DNA from: Arthrospira sp. PCC 9108
Lineage (GTDB): Bacteria; Cyanobacteriota; Cyanobacteriia; Cyanobacteriales; Microcoleaceae
Reading direction: 5' to 3'
DNA length: 64,000 nt
NCBI GenBank assembly: GCA_016745315.1
Contig: CP066886.1
Span: forward strand, 2,728,501-2,792,500
Below are positions 28,867 through 37,721 of the stretch, piece after piece. Both the position numbers and the translations under genes were made by a program. The stretch's first letter is position 1, and every line of letters begins with the position of its first letter. The notes beneath the pieces are model-generated. The model did not search any database. It saw only the letters and a list, made by a program, of their open reading frames with translations, and was not told the DNA's origin.

Positions 28867-29465
28867 ACACAGTTTTATATAGCAGTGAAAAACCCCAGGA
28901 TTTAAGTCATCTACCAGCGGGACAATATGAGCTGGCTGTAGTTAATTTGTGGGATACTAATTTATCACAAATGCTTTACGCTAAAAAGGTGATATTTAAG
29001 CGCCACTTTTTGCTGCCGGGTCATCCATCTGATGGATTTCCTATCATTCGAGAGTTAAAAGCCTTAGCTAATGTCCCCAGACAATACAGGGCAATTTATG
29101 AATTTCCGAAAACGGATCGACAAACGGATAAAACGGATTCAAGAAATAGGGGGGATTATCGTTTTCTCGTTGAGCAATGGTTAGAGAGACTTGAGTATCT
29201 ATGTCAAACTTTTGACTTTTTAGAAGTGTTACCAGTTACTGCCATGTTAAGGTCTTGGAGGAGCCCGTACCTGCCTAATGCTTATATGATGCTAAAACAA
29301 CGGGAAGCCATTAAGCAGGTTTCTTTGGAAAATATCGAGGCGATGGAACCAGAATGGCTGACTGAGAATCGGGTGTTGTCTGAGGAGGGATGGATGCAAT
29401 TATTGATTAATTGGGATGAGGAGTTTTTGTCATGCGAGAGGTCGAAGAGCGCAGCCGAAGGGTGA
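28863..29465 (+). CDS. hypothetical protein, accessory element
   Basis: The ATG at 28863 overlaps the previous stop and gives about 200 residues (MNTVLYSSEKPQDLSHLPAG); an in-frame upstream start would overlap the previous gene by 57 bases and is less likely. The N-terminal 50 residues look like a beta domain; the C-terminal part is helical (RFLVEQWLERLEYLCQTF). It overlaps the next gene by about 30 bases. No family recognised. Confidence 0.55.
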   Translation: MNTVLYSSEKPQDLSHLPAGQYELAVVNLWDTNLSQMLYAKKVIFKRHFLLPGHPSDGFPIIRELKALANVPRQYRAIYEFPKTDRQTDKTDSRNRGDYRFLVEQWLERLEYLCQTFDFLEVLPVTAMLRSWRSPYLPNAYMMLKQREAIKQVSLENIEAMEPEWLTENRVLSEEGWMQLLINWDEEFLSCERSKSAAEG

Positions 29466-31275
29466 AAGACATTGTTAGGAATCGCAACTACCGGCAAGCC
29501 GTAGATGTAATAGAAAGAGAGGTCAAAAGATTAGAGGCGGATGACAAACCCAGGGCTAGAGTAAGGTTTCCCCGCGACGACGGGGATATTGATATAGACG
29601 TTGGGGGAATGGTTGATTTTGCCCGGTCGATGTTGCCTAAAGCAAGCATAGAAGCTGAGGATTTACAGGATGGTAGAACCAGGCGAGGGATAAAAACCGA
29701 AAAGATTGGCAGCACGGCTCGCGGATTTGTAGACCTTGATGAGGATGGAAACCCCAAAGGTTTTGGGGGAACAATTGACAGTATCAATGACGCAAATGTC
29801 TCGGTTTACCTTGGGGAATGCGAGCAATCGATGAGCGTAACTATTGGGGGAAAACGGTTACTTTTGCTAGAAATGTTTGTGAAGATGATAAAGACGAGGA
29901 AACAGAGGAAGATGAAATTGAGACAAGCGAAGATGAAAATGATCCTAGACCTCCTAAGCTCGATATCCCTCGACCTCCGGCTGGATATTCTCGCCAGTTA
30001 GGGGAACTCTATCTAGTTAAAAACGTATTCTTTTTGTGGGGGTGGTATGCAACTTTTACTCAAGCAGGATTGGATTTTATAGCGGAGGGTGAGGGTACAA
30101 TAACATCAAAATCAAGCTTAATAAGCTCTCTTGAATTTCAAAATGAACGTTGGGGGTTCGAGTCTATAACTTTTATGGGAATAGTGCCAGTTTCGGAGAC
30201 TAGAGAGCTTTTTGGGAGATGGGACAGAAGACGGCTTAGAGATGTTCAAGTTGGAGTATACTTTAAAAGTGTTAAATCGGTAAGTCAACTAGAATATATC
30301 AAGAAATCTCCTACATGGTTTCCCCAGCGTGTATTGACATCATACCCGATGCTTTCACCTTATTATTTGAAATCAGCCAAGCCGATTAATATTGTGGTGC
30401 GTCCGATAGTTTTTAACCAAATAGAACCAGAAACCGGTAATTATATAAGTCATCAACTTTATGATAGATATATAAGCTGGACCCTTTACCTGGTACCTCT
30501 GAATTATACAGAGAATTTATCTGAATCAGAGCCACCGCCAAGTTTACCAATATTACCAGATGATATGGACAAAAACTGCTGTGAAGAGTTGATTAAGATG
30601 ACTCGGGAAATACATAAAGCCCTAGGGGTCAGGAAATTGTTAGAGAAGAACTTCCAAGTTCCGTCTAATATGATGATACCAGAAGGTAAAGGTAATCATG
30701 CAAATAAGGATTATCTGGAAATCATGTCTGACCTGTTTAAAACCATAGATAATTATGGTTTTGATGCTCCGGTTACTGTTAAAGTTCAGGATACGAATAA
30801 AGCCCAAAAAGGCGACCAGTCTATAGAGTTAAAGTTTAACTCGCTGGGGGCTATATTAAAGGCTCAGACTGAACTGTTGATTGAGTTGAAAGGTGATAGT
30901 GCTAACCGGTTAAATATTCAGATTCGCCTAGCTTATATAATGACGAGAATGTATCGGACTTTAGCTAAGTTATATTACAGAACGTCGGCGATTTTGGACG
31001 GGTTGGGAATTCCTATTATCTCGAAGGTGGTGACTTTACCGATTGAGTTTAATGTGTTTGGTAAAAAACACTGGGGAGCTGGTAAGGGATTCGGTAAGGA
31101 TAGTAAAAAGGGTCAGGAGCCTAAACTTGATTTAAACGATGAAGACACGACAGAAGCTATGTTACCCGATTTATTAGAGATTCATGATTATGAAATAGAG
31201 GTTGATGAGTTTAGGTTTAAAAGCACTGACCTTTATGAGATAATTTTGAATATGGCAGCTAAAATGAGGACATAA
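29432..31275 (+). CDS. large unrecognised protein of the accessory element, frame broken once
   Basis: The frame from 29432 (basic N-terminus, then RGFVDLDEDGNPKGFGGTID) runs into a frame starting at 29818. A run of four G (29813-29816) one base short would join them as NVSVYLGGMRAIDERNYWGK, giving about 613 residues. The middle has a very acidic stretch (EDDKDEETEEDEIE), then beta-rich sequence, and after about residue 370 a helical part. Alternatively these are two coupled genes with the ATG at 29818. It may be a portal-, capsid- or baseplate-like protein, but no motif supports a specific choice. Confidence 0.55.
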
Positions 31276-31277
31276 TC

Positions 31278-31717
31278 GTGACCAAAAGAAATCCCCCCGT
31301 GGTTCCAATCGTCCCCCAAGCGATTCGGGTAGTGGTAAGAAGCCACCATCTGAAAGAGAGAAAAAAGCGGGGTTAAGAACTGATACAAACAACAGAATAG
31401 AGGAAGCGATCGCTGTCTTGGATTTTCGGCTACACTTAGAATATTTAAATGTAGTATCAGCCCTTGGGGGCGGCGACTTTGAACAGTTTAAACGTTCTTG
31501 GTTGATGAATTACTATAATGCGATGACGGAACCGAGGTTTAAAGACAAACCCAAAAGTCCTCCTACTAGAGAGGAACGGGCACGTCTCTTAAAAACTAAT
31601 GATGAGTTGATGATGAATCGCCAAATCAAATCCGACAATTTGTCATCAAGGGAAAATCTAACTGAATTTCGCCGAAGTAGAGACTTGTTACCATTCGATT
31701 CTGATAATATAGGTTAA
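31278..31717 (+). CDS. hypothetical protein, frame broken once
   Basis: A GTG at 31278 starts MTKRNPP. The run of six C (31293-31298) seems one base short; adding one gives RGSNRPPSDSGSGKKPPSER and continues into LDFRLHLEYLNVVSALGGGD to the stop at 31717. The joined product has about 147 residues: a basic, disordered N-terminus rich in Pro, Ser and Lys, and a helical C-terminus. Without the correction only the last 99 residues are open. No known family. Confidence 0.5.
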
Positions 31718-31721
31718 AACT

Positions 31722-32696
31722 ATGTCTAATATTGTAGGGATAGACCAGAGAGAACTAACTTCAACCGCTATAGCTGGCGGTGCAATGTCTTCACAGTGGT
31801 TTAATAGTTTTTCGACCCCTTTTTATCAGCAGATTCAAAGTTTAAAAGCCTTTGATTTTAAGAAGTGGGCGGGTAGTGTCAAGGGCGGAGCTTTAGTTAT
31901 TGCAGAAAACATCAAAAAAGGGAACTGGGGTTTTTTCAAAGAATGGCTACAAGAGGCTCCTCTGGTTCCTAAAATAGCCGGGATTGTAGCGGGTGGTTTA
32001 ATTGCTGGGACTGTGCTGGTTGTTGGCGGACAAGCATTAGGGTTTGTTGGTGCGGGTGTAGGGAGTTTAGTAGCAGCCCATCCGGCTTTTGTTGGCGGTT
32101 TTTTAGGGGTAACAATACCTACAGTGATGAGCAAATTGACCCAAGGGGTTTCTCAAGCCTATAACTTTGATTGGGCAGCATCTGACAAGAAAATGATGGA
32201 CGATTTAAAACAAGCGGCTAATGCTTTATATGTTCCCTTGGGGGAAACAGTCGGGAAATCTTTGGCGGCTTTAGTGGTGGGCAAGGTGGGTAGTGCGGCG
32301 GCAACAAGTTTAAGGATTCGGGAAGGTGCGATCGCCGCTATGTGTATGATTAACCCGACTATTAAAGAGACTTTGGTGGATGCGTTATCCTCGCTGAGGT
32401 ATGCGGTGCAAGAGGTTGTTAAAAAAGCACTGTTTGTTATGACTTACATTAACGCCAGAAAAGTAGCAGCCAAGTTGTTGGATAAGGAAGATACTTGGGG
32501 CAAGGAAGGGCAATCACCTTTTATTGTTTCGGAGAAAGTAGAAGAAACTTGGGCGAAAGTTAAAGAAGATGAATATTTTGATTGGGTGAATGAGCAACAA
32601 TGGGAGGGTATAGAAACAATGACATCTACTTTTTTTGAAACCCTCGGTGAGTTGTTGTCAGAGCAGGGAACTTATGAGGAGTGGATACCGGTATAA
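31722..32696 (+). CDS. Gly/Ala-rich membrane protein of the accessory element
   Basis: 324 residues. Residues about 85-145 form one or two long hydrophobic segments rich in Gly, Ala and Val (IAGIVAGGLIAGTVLVVGGQ, then GFVGAGVGSLVAAHPAFVGG), resembling membrane-piercing or tape-measure-like segments. A second hydrophobic area follows at about 170-200. The C-terminus is acidic with many Trp. It follows the previous gene by four bases. Function unknown; membrane interaction during entry or assembly is a reasonable guess. Confidence 0.6.
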   Translation: MSNIVGIDQRELTSTAIAGGAMSSQWFNSFSTPFYQQIQSLKAFDFKKWAGSVKGGALVIAENIKKGNWGFFKEWLQEAPLVPKIAGIVAGGLIAGTVLVVGGQALGFVGAGVGSLVAAHPAFVGGFLGVTIPTVMSKLTQGVSQAYNFDWAASDKKMMDDLKQAANALYVPLGETVGKSLAALVVGKVGSAAATSLRIREGAIAAMCMINPTIKETLVDALSSLRYAVQEVVKKALFVMTYINARKVAAKLLDKEDTWGKEGQSPFIVSEKVEETWAKVKEDEYFDWVNEQQWEGIETMTSTFFETLGELLSEQGTYEEWIPV

Positions 32697-32723
32697 ATTC
32701 ATCACCTGAGAGGAGGGATATCA

Positions 32724-33923
32724 ATGGCAGAAGTTGGAAGACTTACTCAGCAAACTTACATCATGATGGCTCGTCAACGGCGTATCACGAAACTATCAGA
32801 TAAGCGCCCGGAACGAGTCCGAATAGAATTGCAGCCAAACTGGAACGTTTACCAACTACAGCCAGACAGAAAAAACCCAGATTACAAACTGCTGATGGCT
32901 GGTTCTGAGTCAGCCTTGGCATTGCAGTTGTCACAACTGGGATGGATGGAGAAGATGCTCGATCATCTTCTCAATGCCAGCGATCTAAAATTCGAGGATT
33001 GGTTTGATGCTTGGGCATCGGGTTATCCAGAACTGCGCTACAGAGTGAACCCAAAACTCCCCACATTAAGAACTAACTATCCCGCGTCGAATGTGACTAA
33101 TTCCACTGGGGAAACAATAAGCAGATGGAGAAATGAGGTAGGCTCTCGCCCGGCTTACATTGAATGGAAACCTTCAGCCCGAAAAACAGCAAAAGATGTT
33201 GGGCTTCACCGCACAATAGAATATTTTCCCGATCGCTCTCAGAACAAATCAGTTGTCTTGACGGGGAACGACAAGGAGCTAATTAGGCAAATCCTGCAAA
33301 TCCACTACGAGGGTGGGGGTAGCAGTGAGGGAATGGATAGCACGGTCTCAACGGGTATTAGTTACCGGGGCGCTCCCAAGGTTGTGCTGTACTTTTTGGA
33401 ACGGATCGAGGATGTGGAAAAAGGCTACCGACAACTAGAGGCGAGAGTTGGTTTCCGTTTGGTGGGAAAAACGGAAAACCCGAACGGAACTGGCGACTTG
33501 TTAACTAAGGCTAACATCAGAAATTTGGCTCAGAGAATTGTCCAGAACTTTCTACAACCCCAACAATTTCGTCTTCACAAGGGTAGAGAATCGGTTAGCT
33601 ATAGAGACAAGCACCAAGGGTTAGAGTCGTTTGTTTTTGCAACTAGCGCATCAGAGGGGATTAATCTTTATCAGCGAATCTGTCGGGTGATGGAAATAGA
33701 ATTTGATAACTCAAAGGTCTTTACATCGAGCAACCAAAATCCAACCCAAGCGTTTCCTATTACGCCCCCAGAGGTGACGATATTGGGTAACAAAATTAAA
33801 CCACCCCGCCGCCGTCCGGTCGGGCACGTCTATTTTAGAGAGGCGAAATTGTTTTTGGAGATGCTCAACGAGCCTATCCTTCTCTGTGACTACAACGGGC
33901 ATATATACAATAATCCCGATTAG
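32724..33923 (+). CDS. hypothetical protein, accessory element
   Basis: 399 residues with a good ribosome binding site (GAGAGGAGGG, about eight bases before the ATG). Basic N-terminus (MMARQRRITKLSDKRPERVR). The rest mixes helices and strands with no recognised motif. Cysteine-poor and rich in Arg and Gln, it could bind nucleic acid. It is the last gene before a hairpin at 33973, so it probably ends the transcript starting at 27475. Confidence 0.6.
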   Translation: MAEVGRLTQQTYIMMARQRRITKLSDKRPERVRIELQPNWNVYQLQPDRKNPDYKLLMAGSESALALQLSQLGWMEKMLDHLLNASDLKFEDWFDAWASGYPELRYRVNPKLPTLRTNYPASNVTNSTGETISRWRNEVGSRPAYIEWKPSARKTAKDVGLHRTIEYFPDRSQNKSVVLTGNDKELIRQILQIHYEGGGSSEGMDSTVSTGISYRGAPKVVLYFLERIEDVEKGYRQLEARVGFRLVGKTENPNGTGDLLTKANIRNLAQRIVQNFLQPQQFRLHKGRESVSYRDKHQGLESFVFATSASEGINLYQRICRVMEIEFDNSKVFTSSNQNPTQAFPITPPEVTILGNKIKPPRRRPVGHVYFREAKLFLEMLNEPILLCDYNGHIYNNPD

Positions 33924-33972
33924 AAGACAACCCCAACGATTTTTTTAGATCAAACAAACTCCCTTGTATGTT

Positions 33973-33993
33973 CGGAAACCCTATAGGTTTCCG
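33973..33993 (+). terminator. hairpin after the 27475-33923 gene run
   Basis: Perfect 8-base stem CGGAAACC / GGTTTCCG with loop CTATA. No T run follows, so factor-independent termination is uncertain, but the place between two gene groups fits a transcript end. Confidence 0.55.
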
Positions 33994-34069
33994 TAACTGT
34001 TGCACACCCTAAAAATACCTGTTATGAATGTAGTGGTAATCAGTTTTTAAACAACAAAGCAGGTATTCT

Positions 34070-34438
34070 ATGCCCAGTCTAAATAGTTCAAAAATTTATA
34101 GCTGGAATTCACCCTCGCCAGGGGGTACAGGAACCACTAGAGTGGCAGCAAGGCTTTCCAGTCGGTACGATGGCATTGCTACACATCTAGGAATGACCGC
34201 CCATACAAATCCAACTGAAGTAAACGCCCATATGCTTAAGCCAAATAAAGCTGTGCAGGAGGGCTACTTAATGAAAATGAGAATTAACTACCGAAAAGAC
34301 AATAAGTATTATGGTGCGGATATTTATGTGCCTACAGACAAGGTTACTGAAGCCATCCAAGTGCTACCTAACAAGCAATGGGATGGTACGGGAGTGATAA
34401 CTTCATGTCGCGATCGTGTACGAGTTGATTACCGTTAA
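34070..34438 (+). CDS. small beta-rich protein, possible coat protein (paralog A)
   Basis: 122 residues, basic, with an N-terminus rich in Ser, Thr and Gly (MPSLNSSKIYSWNSPSPGGT). The second half (GYLMKMRINYRKDNKYYGAD, then VPTDKVTEAIQVLP and a final CRDRVRVDYR) aligns in pattern with the end of the next gene: a strand, a strand, a helix with V.(E/A)A, G-K/T, and DR near the end. The two may be diverged duplicates. Small, abundant, beta-rich proteins in pairs suggest major coat proteins; that is inference. Confidence 0.55.
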   Translation: MPSLNSSKIYSWNSPSPGGTGTTRVAARLSSRYDGIATHLGMTAHTNPTEVNAHMLKPNKAVQEGYLMKMRINYRKDNKYYGADIYVPTDKVTEAIQVLPNKQWDGTGVITSCRDRVRVDYR

Positions 34439-34459
34439 TAACAAAAGGAGAGTATATTA

Positions 34460-34813
34460 ATGGCTAGAACGAAACTGTGTCAATTAGTAGATGGCACTAA
34501 GATTAGAGTATTTAGAGCTAGTAGTGTGATGTATGACGATAACACTGTAGCAACTTTGGGAATAGGTCCAGTCGCTGATGCGAATAGGAAGGAGCCAGTT
34601 TATGATACTGGGGAATTAATGCGAGCTGGTGTATTGGTGAGACTTTGCGTTAGTTGCAACAATGGAACCAATAAACCACCAATTACATATAGACTATTTT
34701 GCGACGTAGAAAACGTAAACGCTGCTTTACATCATTATAATAGTAGCGGTAAAACCCTAAACGGTAAAACAGTATTGAGAGCTAGTCTAGACCGTCGTCA
34801 AGTTATCAAGTAA
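34460..34813 (+). CDS. small beta-rich protein, possible coat protein (paralog B)
   Basis: 117 residues, preceded by AGGAGAG at a good distance. The second half (MRAGVLVRLCVSCNNGTNKP, then FCDVENVNAALHHY and ASLDRRQVIK) resembles the preceding gene in spacing and in the closing DR motif. It carries three cysteines. No known family; predicted soluble and beta-rich. Confidence 0.55.
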   Translation: MARTKLCQLVDGTKIRVFRASSVMYDDNTVATLGIGPVADANRKEPVYDTGELMRAGVLVRLCVSCNNGTNKPPITYRLFCDVENVNAALHHYNSSGKTLNGKTVLRASLDRRQVIK

Positions 34814-34816
34814 AGC

Positions 34817-35236
34817 ATGAGTTTTACGGATGCTTATGGCACATGGGAGGTGATAGCGTCAAGTTATCAGCCAACTCAAGAATGGATAATTCACAGCCCC
34901 CCAGTTACTCAATACTCATTGTTGAGGTTTAAATTTTTAACTGATTGGGGGCGGTGGAAAAATCCCTATGATGGCTATAGGTCAATGCTGCTTATTAGAG
35001 GGCATTATTCTAATGGTTCTGGAAATTCTGACTGGATAACAGGGCAAAGGACTGTATACGTTACAGAAGAACCGCAACTGATTAACTATCCACCAGTTCA
35101 AGAATTTACAGACAACCCCTCGGTGATTAGAAGGTTGGGAGTCCGCCGCCGTTTTTTCAAAAACGCAACATGGATCGAAAATCATCCTACAATGGATCTA
35201 AAGTTTAACGTAACAATTGAGGCTTTTGTAGACTAA
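34817..35236 (+). CDS. hypothetical beta-rich protein
   Basis: 139 residues, starting four bases after the previous stop. Rich in Trp and Tyr with alternating hydrophobic pattern (YSLLRFKFLTDWGRWKNPYD); near the end MDLKFNVTIEAFVD is a clear strand. Probably a structural protein of the same module. No family recognised. Confidence 0.55.
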   Translation: MSFTDAYGTWEVIASSYQPTQEWIIHSPPVTQYSLLRFKFLTDWGRWKNPYDGYRSMLLIRGHYSNGSGNSDWITGQRTVYVTEEPQLINYPPVQEFTDNPSVIRRLGVRRRFFKNATWIENHPTMDLKFNVTIEAFVD

Positions 35237-35237
35237 C

Positions 35238-35555
35238 ATGGACATCTCTCTTAATCAATTAATCGACCATCTCCCAGATGATTCACAGTTTAAAACTTTA
35301 CTAGAAACATTGGGGACAAACGGTGATAGTGTGGACGCTACCGTAGAATTTTGTCATTTAGTAGGGGCATTATATCAAGCACAGCAAGTATACAACCAAC
35401 AACCAGGAAATCAAGCAATTAGTATGGTCTCAGAAGAAAGTTTTGGGCCTGTAATAGAAAGTTTAGACGGGACATTTTTTAGGAGATTACAAAGAACTCT
35501 AGCTTTTTTTAGAAAGTATGAAGATGCTGTAATTGTCCCGAAAATCGAAAGTTAG
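35238..35555 (+). CDS. small acidic hypothetical protein
   Basis: 105 residues, strongly acidic and helical (MDISLNQLIDHLPDDSQFKT and VEFCHLVGALYQAQQVYNQQ). It begins two bases after the previous stop, so the four genes 34070-35555 are a tight group. No known domain. Confidence 0.55.
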   Translation: MDISLNQLIDHLPDDSQFKTLLETLGTNGDSVDATVEFCHLVGALYQAQQVYNQQPGNQAISMVSEESFGPVIESLDGTFFRRLQRTLAFFRKYEDAVIVPKIES

Positions 35556-35576
35556 TTGGTCGAAAATTTAAAGCTG

Positions 35577-35609
35577 CCAGATAATTCGGATTCTATCTGC
35601 GTTATCTGG
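35577..35609 (+). terminator. hairpin after the small-gene group
   Basis: Arms CCAGATAA (35577-35584) and TTATCTGG (35602-35609) are perfect, with a 17-base loop. No T run follows. It separates the gene group 34070-35555 from the two small membrane proteins. Confidence 0.5.
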
Positions 35610-35679
35610 TCAAAGTCTTGAAATTAACCCAAGTAAAATGTGATTAAAAATCCACATCAACAGAGGAGTTAATTCCACC

Positions 35680-35961
35680 GTGGATCTTGAAATTGAGAAA
35701 ATTACGGTAATTATAAGTTGGATACTTTCACTCATTAGTACGGTCTGGTATGTATCAGTTCAATACACAATAATTAGAGTACAAGTCAACAGAAACAGAG
35801 AAGAGCTAAACAGAATATCATCAACGCTTAGGCGAGAAATAGAAGACCATAATAAACTTATATGGATAAACATCAACCACATGGAAAAATACTTAACCAA
35901 AAATCAAGATTATTTTCCGTTAAATATCCAAAACCAAAAATATAAAGATTATGGCGACTGA
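35680..35961 (+). CDS. small membrane protein, holin-like
   Basis: 93 residues from a GTG start, with AGAGGAG about 15 bases upstream. Residues about 8-30 (VIISWILSLISTVWYVSVQY) form one membrane helix, followed by a helical, charged tail (NRNREELNRISSTLRREIED). One membrane helix plus coiled tail is seen in holins and spanin-like proteins, but also in many unrelated small proteins. It overlaps the next gene by 11 bases. Confidence 0.5.
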   Translation: MDLEIEKITVIISWILSLISTVWYVSVQYTIIRVQVNRNREELNRISSTLRREIEDHNKLIWININHMEKYLTKNQDYFPLNIQNQKYKDYGD

Positions 35962-36187
35962 TGTTTTACCAGAATTATTACGGGTAGGAAGTGATGGGGT
36001 AGTGATATTTTTAGTGTGGTCTTTGATGAAGCAAAACCAAAAGTTAATAGCAGAGGTCAACTCAAGAGACAATGAATTGATGAAGTTAATTTACAAAATA
36101 CTTAGCAGTGAACAACGAGGGACAAGAAGTAAACGCGATCGCACAATCAAGCCAAAGCCACAAGAATCCGTTAGGACTTGGGAGTAG
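35951..36187 (+). CDS. small membrane protein, second of a pair
   Basis: 78 residues. One membrane helix at about residues 11-27 (VGSDGVVIFLVWSLMKQNQK) and a basic C-terminus (RSKRDRTIKPKPQE). Its coding sequence overlaps the preceding small membrane protein, so they are translated together. Paired small membrane proteins at the end of a virus-like module suggest holin/antiholin roles; this is only contextual. Confidence 0.5.
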   Translation: MATDVLPELLRVGSDGVVIFLVWSLMKQNQKLIAEVNSRDNELMKLIYKILSSEQRGTRSKRDRTIKPKPQESVRTWE

Positions 36188-36493
36188 AGTTGTCTGTGGC
36201 CCTAACGAATAACGGGTTGTCAAGTAGCCATTACTCATGGCCATAATCATCATACAGAAAAACTAAAGCGATCGCCAGCCAAGTCAGTTAACTCGTATAA
36301 ACGCTTCCTGTCTATGCCAATTATCGGGATGTGACGCACCCCACGAGCCGTATGAGGGAAAACTCTCACGTACGGTTCTGAATGGGAGGGGACGAAGGCG
36401 ACTCCATTCTCGACCCCTAATCTCCCACTAAACACTTCGTTTATGACCTTGAGTTCCTTGCCTTGTTTGGTGAGATGCTCCAAACGTTGGGAC
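36188..36493 (+). mobile_element. group II intron 3' remnant
   Basis: No gene. A group II domain V lies at 36345-36378 and a domain VI region ends CGACCCCTAAT near 36420, the same ending as the intron at 190-1433. Only about 150 bases precede domain V, so the intron is 5' truncated. The bases after its 3' end (36421-36483), read on the minus strand, contain CAAGGCAAGGAACTCAAGGT, similar to internal sequence of the 190-1433 intron, so one intron piece may sit inside another. The IS630 copy begins at 36494. Confidence 0.65.
36345..36378 (+). ncRNA. group II intron domain V
   Basis: 34-base hairpin GAGCCGTATGAGG ... TACGGTTC with loop GAAA, on the plus strand. Compared with the copy at 233-266 the distal stem bases differ (GGGAAAACTCT against GGTGAAAGTCT), while pairing is largely kept. 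Confidence 0.8.
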
Positions 36494-37454
36494 CTATAGC
36501 ATTAGTCAAGGTGGTTAGGACGCAGCTTTTATAACGGAATCCATGGCATCATCGAGAGAATCAAACTGCTCACGTGCAATGGCGAATGCGGGCTTTCAAC
36601 CACGACCAACATTTCTCTATCTTGTTGAGGTCTGGCGAATAAGGTGGTAGATAGAGCAAACGGCATTGAGCCGCCTCCACTAGCTCAGGAATCCGTCCCC
36701 CTTTATGAAACGTTGCATTGTCTAGCACTAGAGTCTGACCTGGCTTCAGTGTTGGAATTAAGATGAACTCCAACCACAACTCAAACACTGTCCGATTACA
36801 ACAACCCTCAAAGCGATCGGGGGCTAAGAGTTGTTGATAACACCATGCGGCCATATAGCTCACCCTGCCCTGCCTCTTCCCTGATTTGAGGGCATCGAAG
36901 CGTTTTCCTTCCTCGCAGTAACCATAAGGGTAATCCGAGTCCTGACTATTCATGCCGGCTTCATCGAGGTAGACCACTTCTTGTGGCTCCATATGTTCAA
37001 TCTGAGCAATAAACTCCTCTCGCTGTTGCTGATCACGTTCTTGGTAGCCGTAAGTTTTTTTTTCTGGTGAAGCCAATTTTCTTCAAGGCTCTGGATATGG
37101 TGCGAGGAGAGATGTCGTCATCCCAAAGTTCAGCCATTGGAGCGGAGGTTTTGTGGCCATGCTCTTGGGCAAAAGCCTTGAATTTTTGCCAGTCGGTAAT
37201 TTTGTGGTTATTGCCAGGTCGGTGATTAGGTTTAGGGAGGAAGTCTCCGGTCTGTGCTTTTCTTTGCAGCCAGAGATTAATGGTGTTCCGGCTGACATGG
37301 AAAACTTGACTGGCTTCTGTTTTGGGCATACCGTCTAGTTCAATTGCATTAATAACTTTTTGTCTGAGGTCGTAAGTGTAGGGGGCTGGCCTTTTGGGTC
37401 TTCTGTAGATATCCTTGCCATTATACGTCCTAACTGTTCTGTTTTGTGCTATAG
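36494..37454 (-). mobile_element. IS630-family insertion sequence, copy A (inactive)
   Basis: Ends are CTATAGCATTAGTCAAGG at 36494 and, inverted, CTATAGCACAAAACAG at 37454, with GGTTAGGACG/AGTTAGGACG further in, giving imperfect terminal repeats of about 28 bases. IS630 elements target TA and duplicate it; TA flanks both ends here. The element sits inside group II intron debris. Nearly identical to copy B at 53168-54131. Confidence 0.88.
36570..37392 (-). pseudogene. IS630 transposase, copy A, frameshifted
   Basis: The protein matches copy B almost residue for residue. Two defects are visible. The start codon position reads AGG (37392-37390) where copy B has ATG, and the A run has nine A (37055-37063) where copy B has eight, which ends the first frame at TRKKNLRLPRT. 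The N-terminal part carries the helix-turn-helix (TEASQVFHVSRNTINLWLQR); the C-terminal part holds the DDE residues (YLDEAG, LVLDNATFH, LNKIEKCWSW). Some IS630 elements use programmed frameshifting at A runs, but the lost start makes this copy dead. Confidence 0.88.
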
Positions 37455-37586
37455 AACAAGGACTAAGCGGTGAAGTCAACACTGTACCACTGACCAATTG
37501 GGCATCCACATCAGGAGCCGTATGAGGCGAAAGTCTCAAGTACGGTTTTGAATGGGAGGGAATGGGGGCGACCCCATTCTCGACCC
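37455..37586 (+). mobile_element. second group II intron 3' remnant
   Basis: Directly right of IS630 copy A a second domain V (37515-37548, GAGCCGTATGAGG ... TACGGTTT) and its domain VI hairpin (GAATGGG..GCGA..CCCATTC) lie on the plus strand, ending CGACCCCT near 37587. Its 5' part is missing. With the remnant at 36188-36420 this makes two separate intron ends on both sides of the insertion sequence. Confidence 0.65.
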
Positions 37587-37624
37587 CTTCCGACTTTAGT
37601 TTGGGTTCGAGTCCCATCGTCCGC
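37587..37624 (+). tRNA. tRNA 3' half (possibly tRNA-Gly), fragment
   Basis: TTGGG, TTCGAGT and CCCA form a T arm and loop with the invariant TTCRA, followed by a 7-base acceptor strand CGTCCGC and T as possible discriminator base. CTTCCGA just upstream could be an anticodon loop with TCC, which together with T at position 73 would fit tRNA-Gly. No 5' half with GCGGACG is seen before the intron debris. It may be a tRNA split by insertion or the scar left by an integrating element. Confidence 0.4.
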
Positions 37625-37721
37625 TTATTTTTGAGCAACGATTCGCCGTTGATGAGTAGAGACGATTAAGGTATTGGTATTTACCAGCCTCAACTCTCTA
37701 CCAACATCAAAAACTGACTGA

